A program made the position numbers and the translations under genes. Shown here piece after piece: positions 14,270-21,541 of a stretch of DNA of 21,541 nt (its first letter is position 1; each line of letters starts with the position of its first letter). Below the pieces are notes generated by a model. It ran no database searches and was not told the origin of the DNA. It saw only the letters and a list, made by a program, of their open reading frames with translations. The stretch comes from JAVBQJ01 sp031549115 (lineage in GTDB: Bacteria > Verrucomicrobiota > Lentisphaeria > Victivallales > Victivallaceae): positions 1 to 21,541 of the forward strand of contig JAVBQJ010000076.1 of NCBI GenBank assembly GCA_031549115.1, read 5' to 3'.

Positions 14270-15919
14270 TTACGCCCGCGGCACAAAAACGGACATATCC
14301 AAACGTAAATCGCCCTTTTGGCGCAAGCGTTCCACAAAGGCCGGAATATTACCCGTCGGATAATAGTCCCCGGTAATTTTCCCGTTTTCATCGTAGCCGG
14401 TTTGCTTGAAAACGAAAATATCGTGCATCAGAACCACGTCTTTTTCCCGGCCGGTAATCTCGGAGATCTGAACGATCTTCCGTGACCCGTCGGGCAGGCG
14501 GTTCTGCTGAATGACCAGATTGATGGCGGAGGCGATCTGTTCCCGGATCGCCGTGATGGGAAATTCGATGCCCGACATCAGCACCATGTTTTCGATGCGG
14601 GAAAGCGCGTCACGGGGGGTGTTGGCGTGGCAGGTGGTCAGCGAACCGTCATGGCCGGTGTTCATGGCCTGCAGCATATCCATCGCTTCCGCGCCGCGGC
14701 ACTCGCCGACGATAATACGGTCCGGACGCATACGCAACGCGTTGATGACCAGGTCGCGGATCTGAATACGTCCTTTGCCTTCGATATTGGGCGGCCGCGA
14801 CTCCAGCGAAACCAGGTTGCGATGTGAAAGCTTCAACTCGGCGGAGTCTTCGATCGTCACCACCCGCTCATCGGGCGGAATGTATTGCGACAGCACATTG
14901 AGCAGAGTGGTTTTCCCGGAGCCGGTGCCGCCGGCCACCAGGATGTTCTGCGCCGCCCGTACCGCTTCGCGGAGAAAGAGGTCGATGCCGGGCGTCATGC
15001 TGCCGAATGCGATCAGGTCCTCCGCCGTCAACTTGCGTTTGGAAAATTTGCGGATGGTTACCGACGCGCCCAGGAGCGACAACGGGCCGATGATGGCATT
15101 GACGCGCGAGCCGTCCGGCAACCGGGCGTCCACCATCGGGCTGGCGTCGTCGATGTGCCGCCCCAGCGGCTCCACGATCCGTTGGATGATCGTCTGGAGG
15201 TGGCGATCATTGAAGAACCGCGCCCCGGTTTCGTAAATCCGGCCCCGGCTTTCCACAAAAATCAGGTTGGGGCCGTTGACCATGATCTCATCGACGGCCT
15301 CGGCCCGCAGCAATGGAGAAATCGGCCCGTAGCCGGTCAGCTCGTCCAGCAGGGATTCCCGCAGCTTCTCCAACGGGATATTGTGCGGCAACTCATGGCG
15401 CAATTCCTTCAGCGACTGGTCCAGGGCGGCCAGCAGTTTCTCCTGCATTTCATGGTTGGCGATCTGCTTGGTCGCGATCTCCTGAAGATTCAGTTTACCG
15501 AGGACATAATTGTGGATTCTGGTTTTCAGCGCCATCAGTTCGTCGGAATAAAGCAGATTCGCCTCGTCGAAATCGAAGATCCGGGCATTGCCCTTGTCGT
15601 CCCTCTCCCGGGCTTTCACCGGGACGGAGGAGCGAACCAGGCGCAAGGCAAAAGGACCGATCGTGACAACGTCGGCCAATCCGAACTCGACGGCCGAAGT
15701 GATGGCGCCATTCTGATTTCCGGTGCCGACGCCGCTGCCCAGGTCGGTGATGAAAAATGTTTCCGGTCCGCCGAAGAGCTTCGCATGTTTCCGGGATACG
15801 GAGCTTTCCGGCAGACAGATATCGCAATTATCGGCACGACCGAGCAGCCATTCGCCCTCGTTTGTTCCGAGATCGATATGGCGGAGCTTGCCGGCGGCAT
15901 CGGTAATTTGCAGAAACAT
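14270..15919 (-). CDS. cpaF: CpaF/TadA secretion ATPase with N-terminal FHA domain
   Basis: A 549-residue fusion. Residues 1-95 are an FHA domain (LGRA 26-29, SSVSRKHA 39-46, LGSGVGTG 60-67); the rest is a full-length CpaF-type motor that drives Tad pilus assembly. ATPase motifs: N-terminal all-alpha region (about 125-200), VDEIMVNGPNLIFVESRG (209-226), DARLPDGSRVNAIIGP (264-279), Walker A GGTGSGKT (330-337), Asp box VVTIEDSAEL (353-362), Walker B region RIIVGECRG (401-409) and His box GHDGSLTTCHANT (422-434). All key catalytic residues are present. The FHA domain probably lets phosphothreonine on a partner, such as the kinase or an FHA-linker protein, recruit or regulate the motor. FHA-CpaF fusions occur in some bacteria but are not the standard Tad form. 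A strong AAGGGAG site lies five bases before the ATG. Confidence 0.92.
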   Translation of the reverse strand: MFLQITDAAGKLRHIDLGTNEGEWLLGRADNCDICLPESSVSRKHAKLFGGPETFFITDLGSGVGTGNQNGAITSAVEFGLADVVTIGPFALRLVRSSVPVKARERDDKGNARIFDFDEANLLYSDELMALKTRIHNYVLGKLNLQEIATKQIANHEMQEKLLAALDQSLKELRHELPHNIPLEKLRESLLDELTGYGPISPLLRAEAVDEIMVNGPNLIFVESRGRIYETGARFFNDRHLQTIIQRIVEPLGRHIDDASPMVDARLPDGSRVNAIIGPLSLLGASVTIRKFSKRKLTAEDLIAFGSMTPGIDLFLREAVRAAQNILVAGGTGSGKTTLLNVLSQYIPPDERVVTIEDSAELKLSHRNLVSLESRPPNIEGKGRIQIRDLVINALRMRPDRIIVGECRGAEAMDMLQAMNTGHDGSLTTCHANTPRDALSRIENMVLMSGIEFPITAIREQIASAINLVIQQNRLPDGSRKIVQISEITGREKDVVLMHDIFVFKQTGYDENGKITGDYYPTGNIPAFVERLRQKGDLRLDMSVFVPRA

Positions 15920-15940
15920 GGTATCTCCCTTTACGTGTTT

Positions 15941-17452
15941 TCAGAACCAACGGTCCCAGAAACCCTTTTTTTCTTCCGCTTCTTCGGAACGTTGCTGATT
16001 GCTTTTGCCCGACTCCGCCAATGTATTTTCCGTTTCCGCCGACGGCGGCATCTTCAACGGCGGAGTCCTGCCCGCAACCTGCGGATAAATCAACAGCAGC
16101 ACCTGGCTGTCGGTGAACGAATCGGTGTTTTCCGCACAGAACCAGTTCAAGACCGGAACTTTCCGGAGGAATGGAATCCCGGAGGGGCCGGAACTTTCCT
16201 CCACCATATCCTTCAAGCCGCCCAGGGCCACGGTTTCGCCCAGCTTCGCCACTACGGTGGTGTTGACTTTGGTTTGCTTCAAATCGTAGTCGTTGTTCTC
16301 CTGCAGCGCCGGGGTGCTGATTTCGATCTGAATGTCCAATTTGACATTGTCATTGCCGATCAGTCCGCCCTTCACCCGCATGATGAAGCCGTACGGCACG
16401 TCGTTCAGGGTCCCGGTGCCGCCGGCGCCGCCGTACACGCGGACTTTCAGCGTGCCGCCTTCATGCAATTCCTTGAACTCGTTGGATTCATTGCTCATGA
16501 AGCTCAGGTGTCCGGCGCGGTGGAAACGCTTGATACCGCTTTCGGCCATCAGATTCAGAATGGTGCTGGCGTCGGCGCCCAGATTGTAGCTCTGGTTGGT
16601 GCCGCCGCTGAAAATCGTGGAGAAGTTGAAGCCCTGTCCGATATTAATTCCGTTGCTCAGCAGATTGGCTCCCACCGCGCTGGTATCCGCCTGTTTGATG
16701 CCGACGAACACCGCCCCCACGTCGAGCAGGGTCGGTGTGATGACGAGCTGATTGATGAATTTCACCGGCTTGTTCGGGTCTTTGCCGTCCGCCGACAGCC
16801 AGTTCTGCGTGGCGATCAGGCGCTGAATGGTGACCATATCGTCCTGGCAATAGACCGAACCGCGCAAAATCAGGGTATCTTTTTCCGTCTGGAGCGAAAG
16901 AGTCCCCGGTGAAAGATCGGTGGTGTCCGACACGACCTTGAAGCCGGCGTTTTCGAGCAGCTTCTTCAAGGCGATCATGATCTCCGGCGCCGGGCGGAAC
17001 ATGGTCAGATTGGTGACGCTGTTTCCGTATTCCGGCAATACCTTCAACAATGTTTCCCAGCCTTCGATGCTGGAAACCTCGCCTTTCAGCACGATCCGGT
17101 TGCCGTTGATGCTGATTTCGATTTCCGGTACGCTGTCGAGATCCCGGCGTATGGCATTGAACATATCGCGGACATTATCGCTTACGGTCACGGTATAGAG
17201 CTTGGAAACCGTCCCGGCGGTGACATGTAAATCCGACTTGCCCACGTTCAGCCCCGTCACCCGGATCTGATCGTTGGCAATCGGTTCCGCGGAAATAACG
17301 CTCGGATCGGTAATGCTGACGTCGCCGGCCCGAAACCCCGGCGAGAGGATGACGATTCCCTTCAATGGAACCACCACGTTTTCACTTTCCTCCGCGCTCG
17401 CGCATAGGGACATCGCTCCCAGCGCCAACCAGGTCAAAACCTTTTTAAACAT
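15941..17452 (-). CDS. cpaC: Outer-membrane secretin of the Tad pilus (RcpA/CpaC type)
   Basis: A 503-residue secretin that forms the outer-membrane pore for the pilus. It has an N-terminal signal peptide (MFKKVLTWLALGAMSLCASA, cut about residue 20), a pilus-assembly N-terminal domain (about 24-92, GIVILSPGFRAGDVSITDP typical of the CpaC/RcpA N-domain) and a BON-like domain (about 105-150, INGNRIVLKGEVSS). The secretin C-domain (about 290-460) has ETVALGGLKDMVEES and GIPFLRKVPVLNWFCAENT, the conserved V-P-x-L motif. A charged 40-residue tail ends in FWDRWF, possibly an outer-membrane assembly signal. Next to CpaB (RcpC) and CpaF, this is the standard Tad order. Ribosome site AGGAGGAG is about 5-8 bases before the ATG. 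Confidence 0.9.
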   Translation of the reverse strand: MFKKVLTWLALGAMSLCASAEESENVVVPLKGIVILSPGFRAGDVSITDPSVISAEPIANDQIRVTGLNVGKSDLHVTAGTVSKLYTVTVSDNVRDMFNAIRRDLDSVPEIEISINGNRIVLKGEVSSIEGWETLLKVLPEYGNSVTNLTMFRPAPEIMIALKKLLENAGFKVVSDTTDLSPGTLSLQTEKDTLILRGSVYCQDDMVTIQRLIATQNWLSADGKDPNKPVKFINQLVITPTLLDVGAVFVGIKQADTSAVGANLLSNGINIGQGFNFSTIFSGGTNQSYNLGADASTILNLMAESGIKRFHRAGHLSFMSNESNEFKELHEGGTLKVRVYGGAGGTGTLNDVPYGFIMRVKGGLIGNDNVKLDIQIEISTPALQENNDYDLKQTKVNTTVVAKLGETVALGGLKDMVEESSGPSGIPFLRKVPVLNWFCAENTDSFTDSQVLLLIYPQVAGRTPPLKMPPSAETENTLAESGKSNQQRSEEAEEKKGFWDRWF

Positions 17453-17470
17453 AAAACTCCTCCTGTCGGG

Positions 17471-18220
17471 TTACTTTTTTAACGTTTTCGGAATGGTGAC
17501 GAGTTCCAGGTCGCCGACCATTTCGTTGAATGTTTCGGGGGTGACCATCCCGGCGTCCATCCGGTTCAACGCGGTGGGATCGTTGTTGCGGCGCAGGACC
17601 GGCGTCAATTCCGCAATGCGCGCCGCCGCAATCAAGGCCTGCGCCTGCTGCGGCGGCAGGAGCACAATGATCACACCGTCCATATTCTGGTCGCGCCTGC
17701 CTGCCGGAATTTCCAGAACCCGGACTTTGGGGAAAAGAACCATGGTGACATCTTTTTTCCCGGGCGGTACTCCGGCACCGCCATTGTTGTCCAATTTGAA
17801 GGTTCCGACAATGGCAACCTCGTCACCGCTTTGCAGAATGGAGGCCATGGCCTTATCGGCAATCTGGATGGCAACCGCCCATTCTCCTTCGCCGACCACA
17901 TTGCTCATGCCCTGGGAGAGTCCGACGTCGTGAATGAAAATATAGTTGCCTTTCTGAACCGGCTGTTTCAGGCGCTGCCCGATGATCATGGAGGAGCGGT
18001 TCCAGCTGATGGCCTGGGCCGGAACCGCGGATATCGGAACCTCCTTGGGCATGAAGAATCCTTCGGCGATCACCTCGCCCGCCGCCAGGTCCCGGGTGGC
18101 GGCGACAATCCGGACCTTCTCTTCAACATTTGCGGTCTTGCTTGAGATGATCTTGCTGACGGCGAACACCGCGGCAAGACCAAGCAGAACCGCAAGCACA
18201 AGGGGTATGGAGTTTTTCAT
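17471..18220 (-). CDS. cpaB: CpaB/RcpC-like pilus assembly protein
   Basis: A 249-residue protein with an N-terminal membrane anchor (about 5-24), then a SAF domain (about 37-100: VRIVAATRDLAAGEVI, RLKQPVQKGNYIF) and an RcpC/CpaB-type C-terminal part (about 110-230, with GDEVAIVGTF and VRVLEIPAG). CpaB/RcpC proteins lie in the periplasm and are needed for secretin assembly or stability; the SAF domain may bind cell-wall glycans. It precedes the secretin gene by 18 bases, as in many Tad loci. The start is preceded by AAGGA about 10 bases upstream and lies 35 bases after the kinase gene ends. Confidence 0.87.
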   Translation of the reverse strand: MKNSIPLVLAVLLGLAAVFAVSKIISSKTANVEEKVRIVAATRDLAAGEVIAEGFFMPKEVPISAVPAQAISWNRSSMIIGQRLKQPVQKGNYIFIHDVGLSQGMSNVVGEGEWAVAIQIADKAMASILQSGDEVAIVGTFKLDNNGGAGVPPGKKDVTMVLFPKVRVLEIPAGRRDQNMDGVIIVLLPPQQAQALIAAARIAELTPVLRRNNDPTALNRMDAGMVTPETFNEMVGDLELVTIPKTLKK

Positions 18221-18255
18221 TATACCGTTTTCCTTCCGTTGAATTTACCGTATGG

Positions 18256-21192
18256 TTATTTTAAACTTTCCAAAGCTTTGCCGCGCCGCTGCGCCTCCCG
18301 GTTGCCCTGGGCCGCGGATTTGTCGTACCAGTATTTCGCTTTTCTCACATTCAAAGGGACGCCAATGCCGTTTTCCAGGCAATAACCCAGTTGGTATTGC
18401 GCATCCGGCTGGTTCAAATTCGCCGCCGCGTCAAAGTATTCCGCCATCAAGACATAATTCACCGGACCTTCGGTTTCACCGTTCTTCACCGCCATGCCCA
18501 TGCGGTACAGGGCGTCGGGATTTTTCTGCGCCGCCGCTTTGCGGAACCACTCCAGCGCCTGCGTCAGGCTTTGCTCAGCTCCGCCGCGGCCATTTTCACA
18601 GAAGACGCCCATTTTATATTGCGCCCGCGGATTGTTGACCGGCGGAGCGGCGGCTTTTTGATACCAGGAGCGCGCATCGGCATCACTGGAAAACCACCGT
18701 CCTTTTCCCGTTTCATCCAGGATTCCGAGTTGGTAGGCGGCCTCCGGATGGCCTAAGCTTTCCGCCTGCTTCAGTTTTGCAATGGCGTCCTTGTAATCTT
18801 CGGCCCTGAGCAACCGTTCCGCTTCCGCATATTCGGCGCTCCCGGGCATATCGATCCCGGTGTTGCTTGCAATCACAATCGGATGGATGCTCTCCGGCAG
18901 CAGGGCCGGGATGGCGACGCTTCCGCTTCGGCCTTCGTCGTCACGCCATTGCAGGTTGTATTCCCGGAAAGGCTTCAACGGGATATTCTCCCGCAACGGC
19001 TCCCAATGTCCCTGCAGATTGATGGAAATCGGACCGTTGGTTTCGGATGCGATATGAAGGACGGCTTCTTTTTCGGTCAGATAAAATTCGGCAATGCTTT
19101 TTTCCTGATCGGGTTCCAGTTGCAGCGCTTGCCGGGCGACCGGAAAAATTCCTTTGCCGCGAACGGAAACCGTATGGGCTGTCCGGGGTAAATCAATTTC
19201 ATGCGGAAACCGTTTGATTTTGATCCACTCCCCATTGTCGATTTGCATTTCCATGCCATCCTGCGCCAAAAATTCCAACAGTTTGGGATTGCCGTAAAAA
19301 CGCATCGACACGGACGTGGTTGCCAACGGCAGTTCGATTTTTATGCAGGAGATCGTCTGGGTTTGGGTTATCGCCAATTTGCGTTCCACCGTGCGGTATC
19401 CGGCGGCGGTCACGCGCAGGAGGTATTCTCCGTCAGGGACATTGAACTCGATTTTTCCGGTTACGGGCACCCGTTGCCGATCCACTTCCTTGCCGTCGGG
19501 CTCCATCATGATTGCTTCCGCGCCTATCGGAGTAATTTCGACAAACTGCGTTGTGGTGGTTGCAGCTGGAGGCGCCTGGGCGGTTACGCGTTGCTCGGCG
19601 GCTTGCGCTTCCGCTTGTTGCTCGGTTACGCGTTGCTCGGCGGCTTGAATTTCCACCTGCCGCTGTTCGTCGGGAGGGGGCGGCGGATTCGGGCCCACTG
19701 ACGGCCCCGGAACACTTGAACTGTTGTCTTTGAGATTTTGTGCCGGCGGTTTTTCGCCCGCGCCGGCAGATGCCGCCTCAACGGGAATCACGGCAACCGG
19801 CGGCGCCGTCTCGACCGAATAATCCTCCAACGGCGCTCGCGCCGCCAGCAACCGGGTCAGCGGAATCCCGATCAACAGCAGAGTCACGAAGGCGATTGCG
19901 GCATAAAAGACGACGCGGTGGCGATTTATCGCGACACGAAGCCGGTCGGCGCCGGGAATCCTCCGCAGGATATGTTCCGCTTTGAGCAATGCGCTTCGGA
20001 TCAGTCGGGTGGAAGCCGTGCTCCCGGTCGTCGGCGTCAATGAAACACTGGAGTATTCTCCTGCGCCGGATTGCTCCAGCAGTTCACGGATGCTTTGGGA
20101 AACGTCGAATTCGGGCGGCAGAACGTTTAAACTCCGAATGTCCCGCAGCAGTTCGGCGGCGCTCTGATGGCGCGCCCAGGGTTGCTTGGCCAGCATTTTC
20201 ATGACCAGGCGGGCCGTCGCTCCGGAGATAGAGTCGATCACTGAACGCGGATCGGGAACCGGATCGGACGACAGCTTGGTCAGGATGTCATAGGTATTTT
20301 TCCCGGGGTACGGAATTTGCCCGGTCAGCATTTCATAGAGTGTCGCTCCCAAGCTGTAAATGTCCGCCCTGGCGTCCACGGAATGCGCATCCTGCGCTTG
20401 TTCCGGCGCCAGATAAGCCGGAGTTCCCATCATGGCGTGGGTTCGCGTCAATTGTACATTGTCATCGCAACTGCGGGCGATTCCCAGATCGGCCAGTTTG
20501 ATTTCGCCGCGCCGGGTGAACATGATGTTGTCCGGTTTGATGTCCCGGTGGACGATGTTCTGTGCCGCCGCCGCTTGCAGCGCTTCGGCTACCGCCCCGG
20601 CAATGGCTATGGCATGCACTTCGTTCAGGCGCGGGATGGAACGCAGCAGGTCGCGGAGAGTCCCGCCATCGACGTATTCCATAACGATATAGCAAAAATG
20701 CCGCTCCGTATCATCGCAGACATCCAGCACATTGACGATATTCGGATTGCTGATGGCGCAGGCCATTTGGGCTTCCTGGACGAAACGTTTGGTGAATTCT
20801 CCGCCTTTGCCGTATAAATCCGCGGCGAGAATCTTGGCGGCGCGAAAAACCCCAAGCGTTTCATGGCGAATCAGGTAGACGCTGCCCATCCCCCCCTGGC
20901 CCAGTTTTTTCACGACGGCGTAACGGTCGATGGCATCCCCGGGCTCCATTTCATCTCCCGCACCGGATCGGGGCGGCACGGACTCCGGCGGCTCCTCCTG
21001 AAGCATGGTCATTTGGGTGACCGCGCGCGGCTTCTCCCGGCTCGCCGATGCTTCGACGATCGTCACTTCGGTCAATTGAGCTTGTTCCCGTTCGACGGAA
21101 TGCGCGGCATCCGGCCGTGGCTGCGGCGGGATGGTTACCGCCGTCTCCAGTCCGGATGGGTTGTCGCGATTTCGTGGTTCCGTGCCGCTCAT
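18256..21192 (-). CDS. Transmembrane Ser/Thr protein kinase with PEGA-like and Sel1 regions
   Basis: A 978-residue Hanks-type kinase. The N-terminus (1-89) is Thr-, Glu- and Pro-rich with three T-x-[VM]-T-[IM] motifs (T17, T41, T59). The kinase domain (90-355) has GQGGMGSVYL (98-107), Lys120, HRDIKPDN (215-222), DLG (235-237), GTPAYLAPE (256-264) and DIYSLGATLYEMLTG (277-291), so it should be active. A membrane helix (about 427-449) is followed outside by a Pro/Gln-rich linker with a tandem 14-residue repeat (about 515-540), a PEGA-like beta segment (550-613) and four Sel1-type repeats (816-965). The outer part probably senses or binds something at the cell envelope. Its start overlaps the previous gene by 4 bases (ATGA), with GGAGG rather far upstream. 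It probably phosphorylates FHA partners encoded downstream. Confidence 0.93.
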   Translation of the reverse strand: MSGTEPRNRDNPSGLETAVTIPPQPRPDAAHSVEREQAQLTEVTIVEASASREKPRAVTQMTMLQEEPPESVPPRSGAGDEMEPGDAIDRYAVVKKLGQGGMGSVYLIRHETLGVFRAAKILAADLYGKGGEFTKRFVQEAQMACAISNPNIVNVLDVCDDTERHFCYIVMEYVDGGTLRDLLRSIPRLNEVHAIAIAGAVAEALQAAAAQNIVHRDIKPDNIMFTRRGEIKLADLGIARSCDDNVQLTRTHAMMGTPAYLAPEQAQDAHSVDARADIYSLGATLYEMLTGQIPYPGKNTYDILTKLSSDPVPDPRSVIDSISGATARLVMKMLAKQPWARHQSAAELLRDIRSLNVLPPEFDVSQSIRELLEQSGAGEYSSVSLTPTTGSTASTRLIRSALLKAEHILRRIPGADRLRVAINRHRVVFYAAIAFVTLLLIGIPLTRLLAARAPLEDYSVETAPPVAVIPVEAASAGAGEKPPAQNLKDNSSSVPGPSVGPNPPPPPDEQRQVEIQAAEQRVTEQQAEAQAAEQRVTAQAPPAATTTTQFVEITPIGAEAIMMEPDGKEVDRQRVPVTGKIEFNVPDGEYLLRVTAAGYRTVERKLAITQTQTISCIKIELPLATTSVSMRFYGNPKLLEFLAQDGMEMQIDNGEWIKIKRFPHEIDLPRTAHTVSVRGKGIFPVARQALQLEPDQEKSIAEFYLTEKEAVLHIASETNGPISINLQGHWEPLRENIPLKPFREYNLQWRDDEGRSGSVAIPALLPESIHPIVIASNTGIDMPGSAEYAEAERLLRAEDYKDAIAKLKQAESLGHPEAAYQLGILDETGKGRWFSSDADARSWYQKAAAPPVNNPRAQYKMGVFCENGRGGAEQSLTQALEWFRKAAAQKNPDALYRMGMAVKNGETEGPVNYVLMAEYFDAAANLNQPDAQYQLGYCLENGIGVPLNVRKAKYWYDKSAAQGNREAQRRGKALESLK
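19581..19647. repeat. Tandem direct repeat in the kinase gene, period 42 bases
   Basis: The 25 bases at 19581-19605 recur exactly at 19623-19647, one 42-base period (14 residues) later. The protein repeats QAAEQRVT twice (residues about 516-538). This is a simple internal duplication in the linker between the membrane helix and the PEGA-like part, likely prone to copy-number change. Confidence 0.85.
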
Positions 21193-21541
21193 TCTGCTTT
21201 ATCTTCCTCCAGTGTTCCCCAGGCAAACCCGGTGAGTGCAATGTCTTCCCGCCAGAAATGCAAAAGAATCAGTTCGTCACCCTTGCTCCAGATTTCCAGC
21301 GATTTCCAGTGAACCCGGTCATAATCAATATTCTTCCGCTTCTCCCAACCCTGCTTGCGCAGCGCCAGATCGAAGTTCTTCTTCGCCGCGGCATAGGTCA
21401 ATTCGATCGTACCGTGTTGTTGCCAGCTGTCATTTGGCAGAGCTTCGCTTTCATAAGCAATCGCCCCGTGCGGCAACAGGAAATCGGCGGCGAAGCCGGA
21501 ATAACCTCCGATCATCGCGAGCATCATAACAGTGACAATTC
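21189..21541 (-). CDS. Small exported protein, C-terminal part (5' end outside window)
   Basis: The reading frame is open to the window edge, so the true start lies beyond 21541. The visible part begins IVTVMMLAMIGGYSGFAADF, which looks like the hydrophobic core and cleavage region of a signal peptide. About 100 residues follow: a short helix (TYAAAKKNFDLALRKQGWEKR) and beta segments (HWKSLEIWSKGDELILLHFW, then FAWGTLEEDKAE). I do not recognise a family. The chain is probably periplasmic or membrane-anchored. Its stop overlaps the kinase start (ATGA), so it is part of the same operon. It may be an accessory or ligand-binding partner of the kinase, but nothing in the sequence shows this. Confidence 0.7.
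   Translation of the reverse strand, partial: IVTVMMLAMIGGYSGFAADFLLPHGAIAYESEALPNDSWQQHGTIELTYAAAKKNFDLALRKQGWEKRKNIDYDRVHWKSLEIWSKGDELILLHFWREDIALTGFAWGTLEEDKAE

Noticed and set aside
14885..16912. 675-residue plus-strand ORF antisense to cpaF and the secretin gene
   Set aside because: It lies opposite two genes with complete, recognisable domains, has no ribosome site of note, and its protein has no recognisable family. It is an artefact of GC-rich codon usage in the real genes.
1..21541. tRNA, rRNA, riboswitch or CRISPR features
   Set aside because: No cloverleaf-like structure, rRNA-like sequence or regularly spaced repeats were seen. A covariance-model search was not possible here.

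Overview
The window comes from a Gram-negative bacterium, because it encodes an outer-membrane secretin, a lipoprotein with a clear lipobox and a Tad-type pilus assembly locus. A PEGA/Sel1-tailed Ser/Thr kinase, several FHA proteins and an FHA-CpaF fusion next to phage-like genes would fit the Planctomycetes-Verrucomicrobia-Lentisphaerae group. That is only an impression from gene style. There is no rRNA or other marker gene to test it.

Right-hand region (about 4645-21541, all minus strand). This looks like one long operon, read from 21541 down to 4645, with genes overlapping or separated by fewer than 40 bases. In transcription order it holds: the C-terminal part of a small exported protein; a transmembrane Ser/Thr kinase with PEGA-like and Sel1 parts; CpaB/RcpC; the secretin CpaC/RcpA; a CpaF ATPase with an N-terminal FHA domain; TadB; TadC; two membrane-anchored FHA proteins; a PP2C phosphatase; a short kinase-like protein; a second, shorter VirB11/TadA-type ATPase; a lipoprotein; and a Flp-type prepilin. 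The secretin, CpaB, TadB/C, ATPases and pilin would form a Tad (type IVc) pilus or secretion machine. The kinase, phosphatase and four FHA domains, one of them on the motor ATPase, suggest that threonine phosphorylation controls its assembly or activity. This resembles in logic the kinase-phosphatase-FHA switch of some type VI secretion systems. TadZ, TadV, TadD, TadE/F and TadG are not seen in the window.

Middle region (about 1035-4533, minus strand). This is a separate accessory cassette: a DNA sliding-clamp-like protein with a long charged tail, a small protein of unknown function, a RecB/Cas4-like nuclease with the cysteines for an iron-sulfur cluster, a DUF932 phage/plasmid-type protein and a 53-residue single-span membrane protein. 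A hairpin-plus-T-run terminator closes it at 927-962. Further strong hairpins stand before the clamp gene, before the next gene and inside the nuclease gene. The content suggests a phage- or plasmid-derived DNA metabolism or recombination module.

Left edge (1-1034). A lone plus-strand gene at 159-791 encodes an inovirus Gp2 (YagK/YfjJ) family protein, probably a mobile-element remnant or the edge of one. I see no gene in 1-158. The 243 bases between the convergent genes (792-1034) hold two hairpins and nothing else I can support. The 170 bases at 4475-4644 hold a terminator-like hairpin and an AT-rich patch that may be the cassette promoter.
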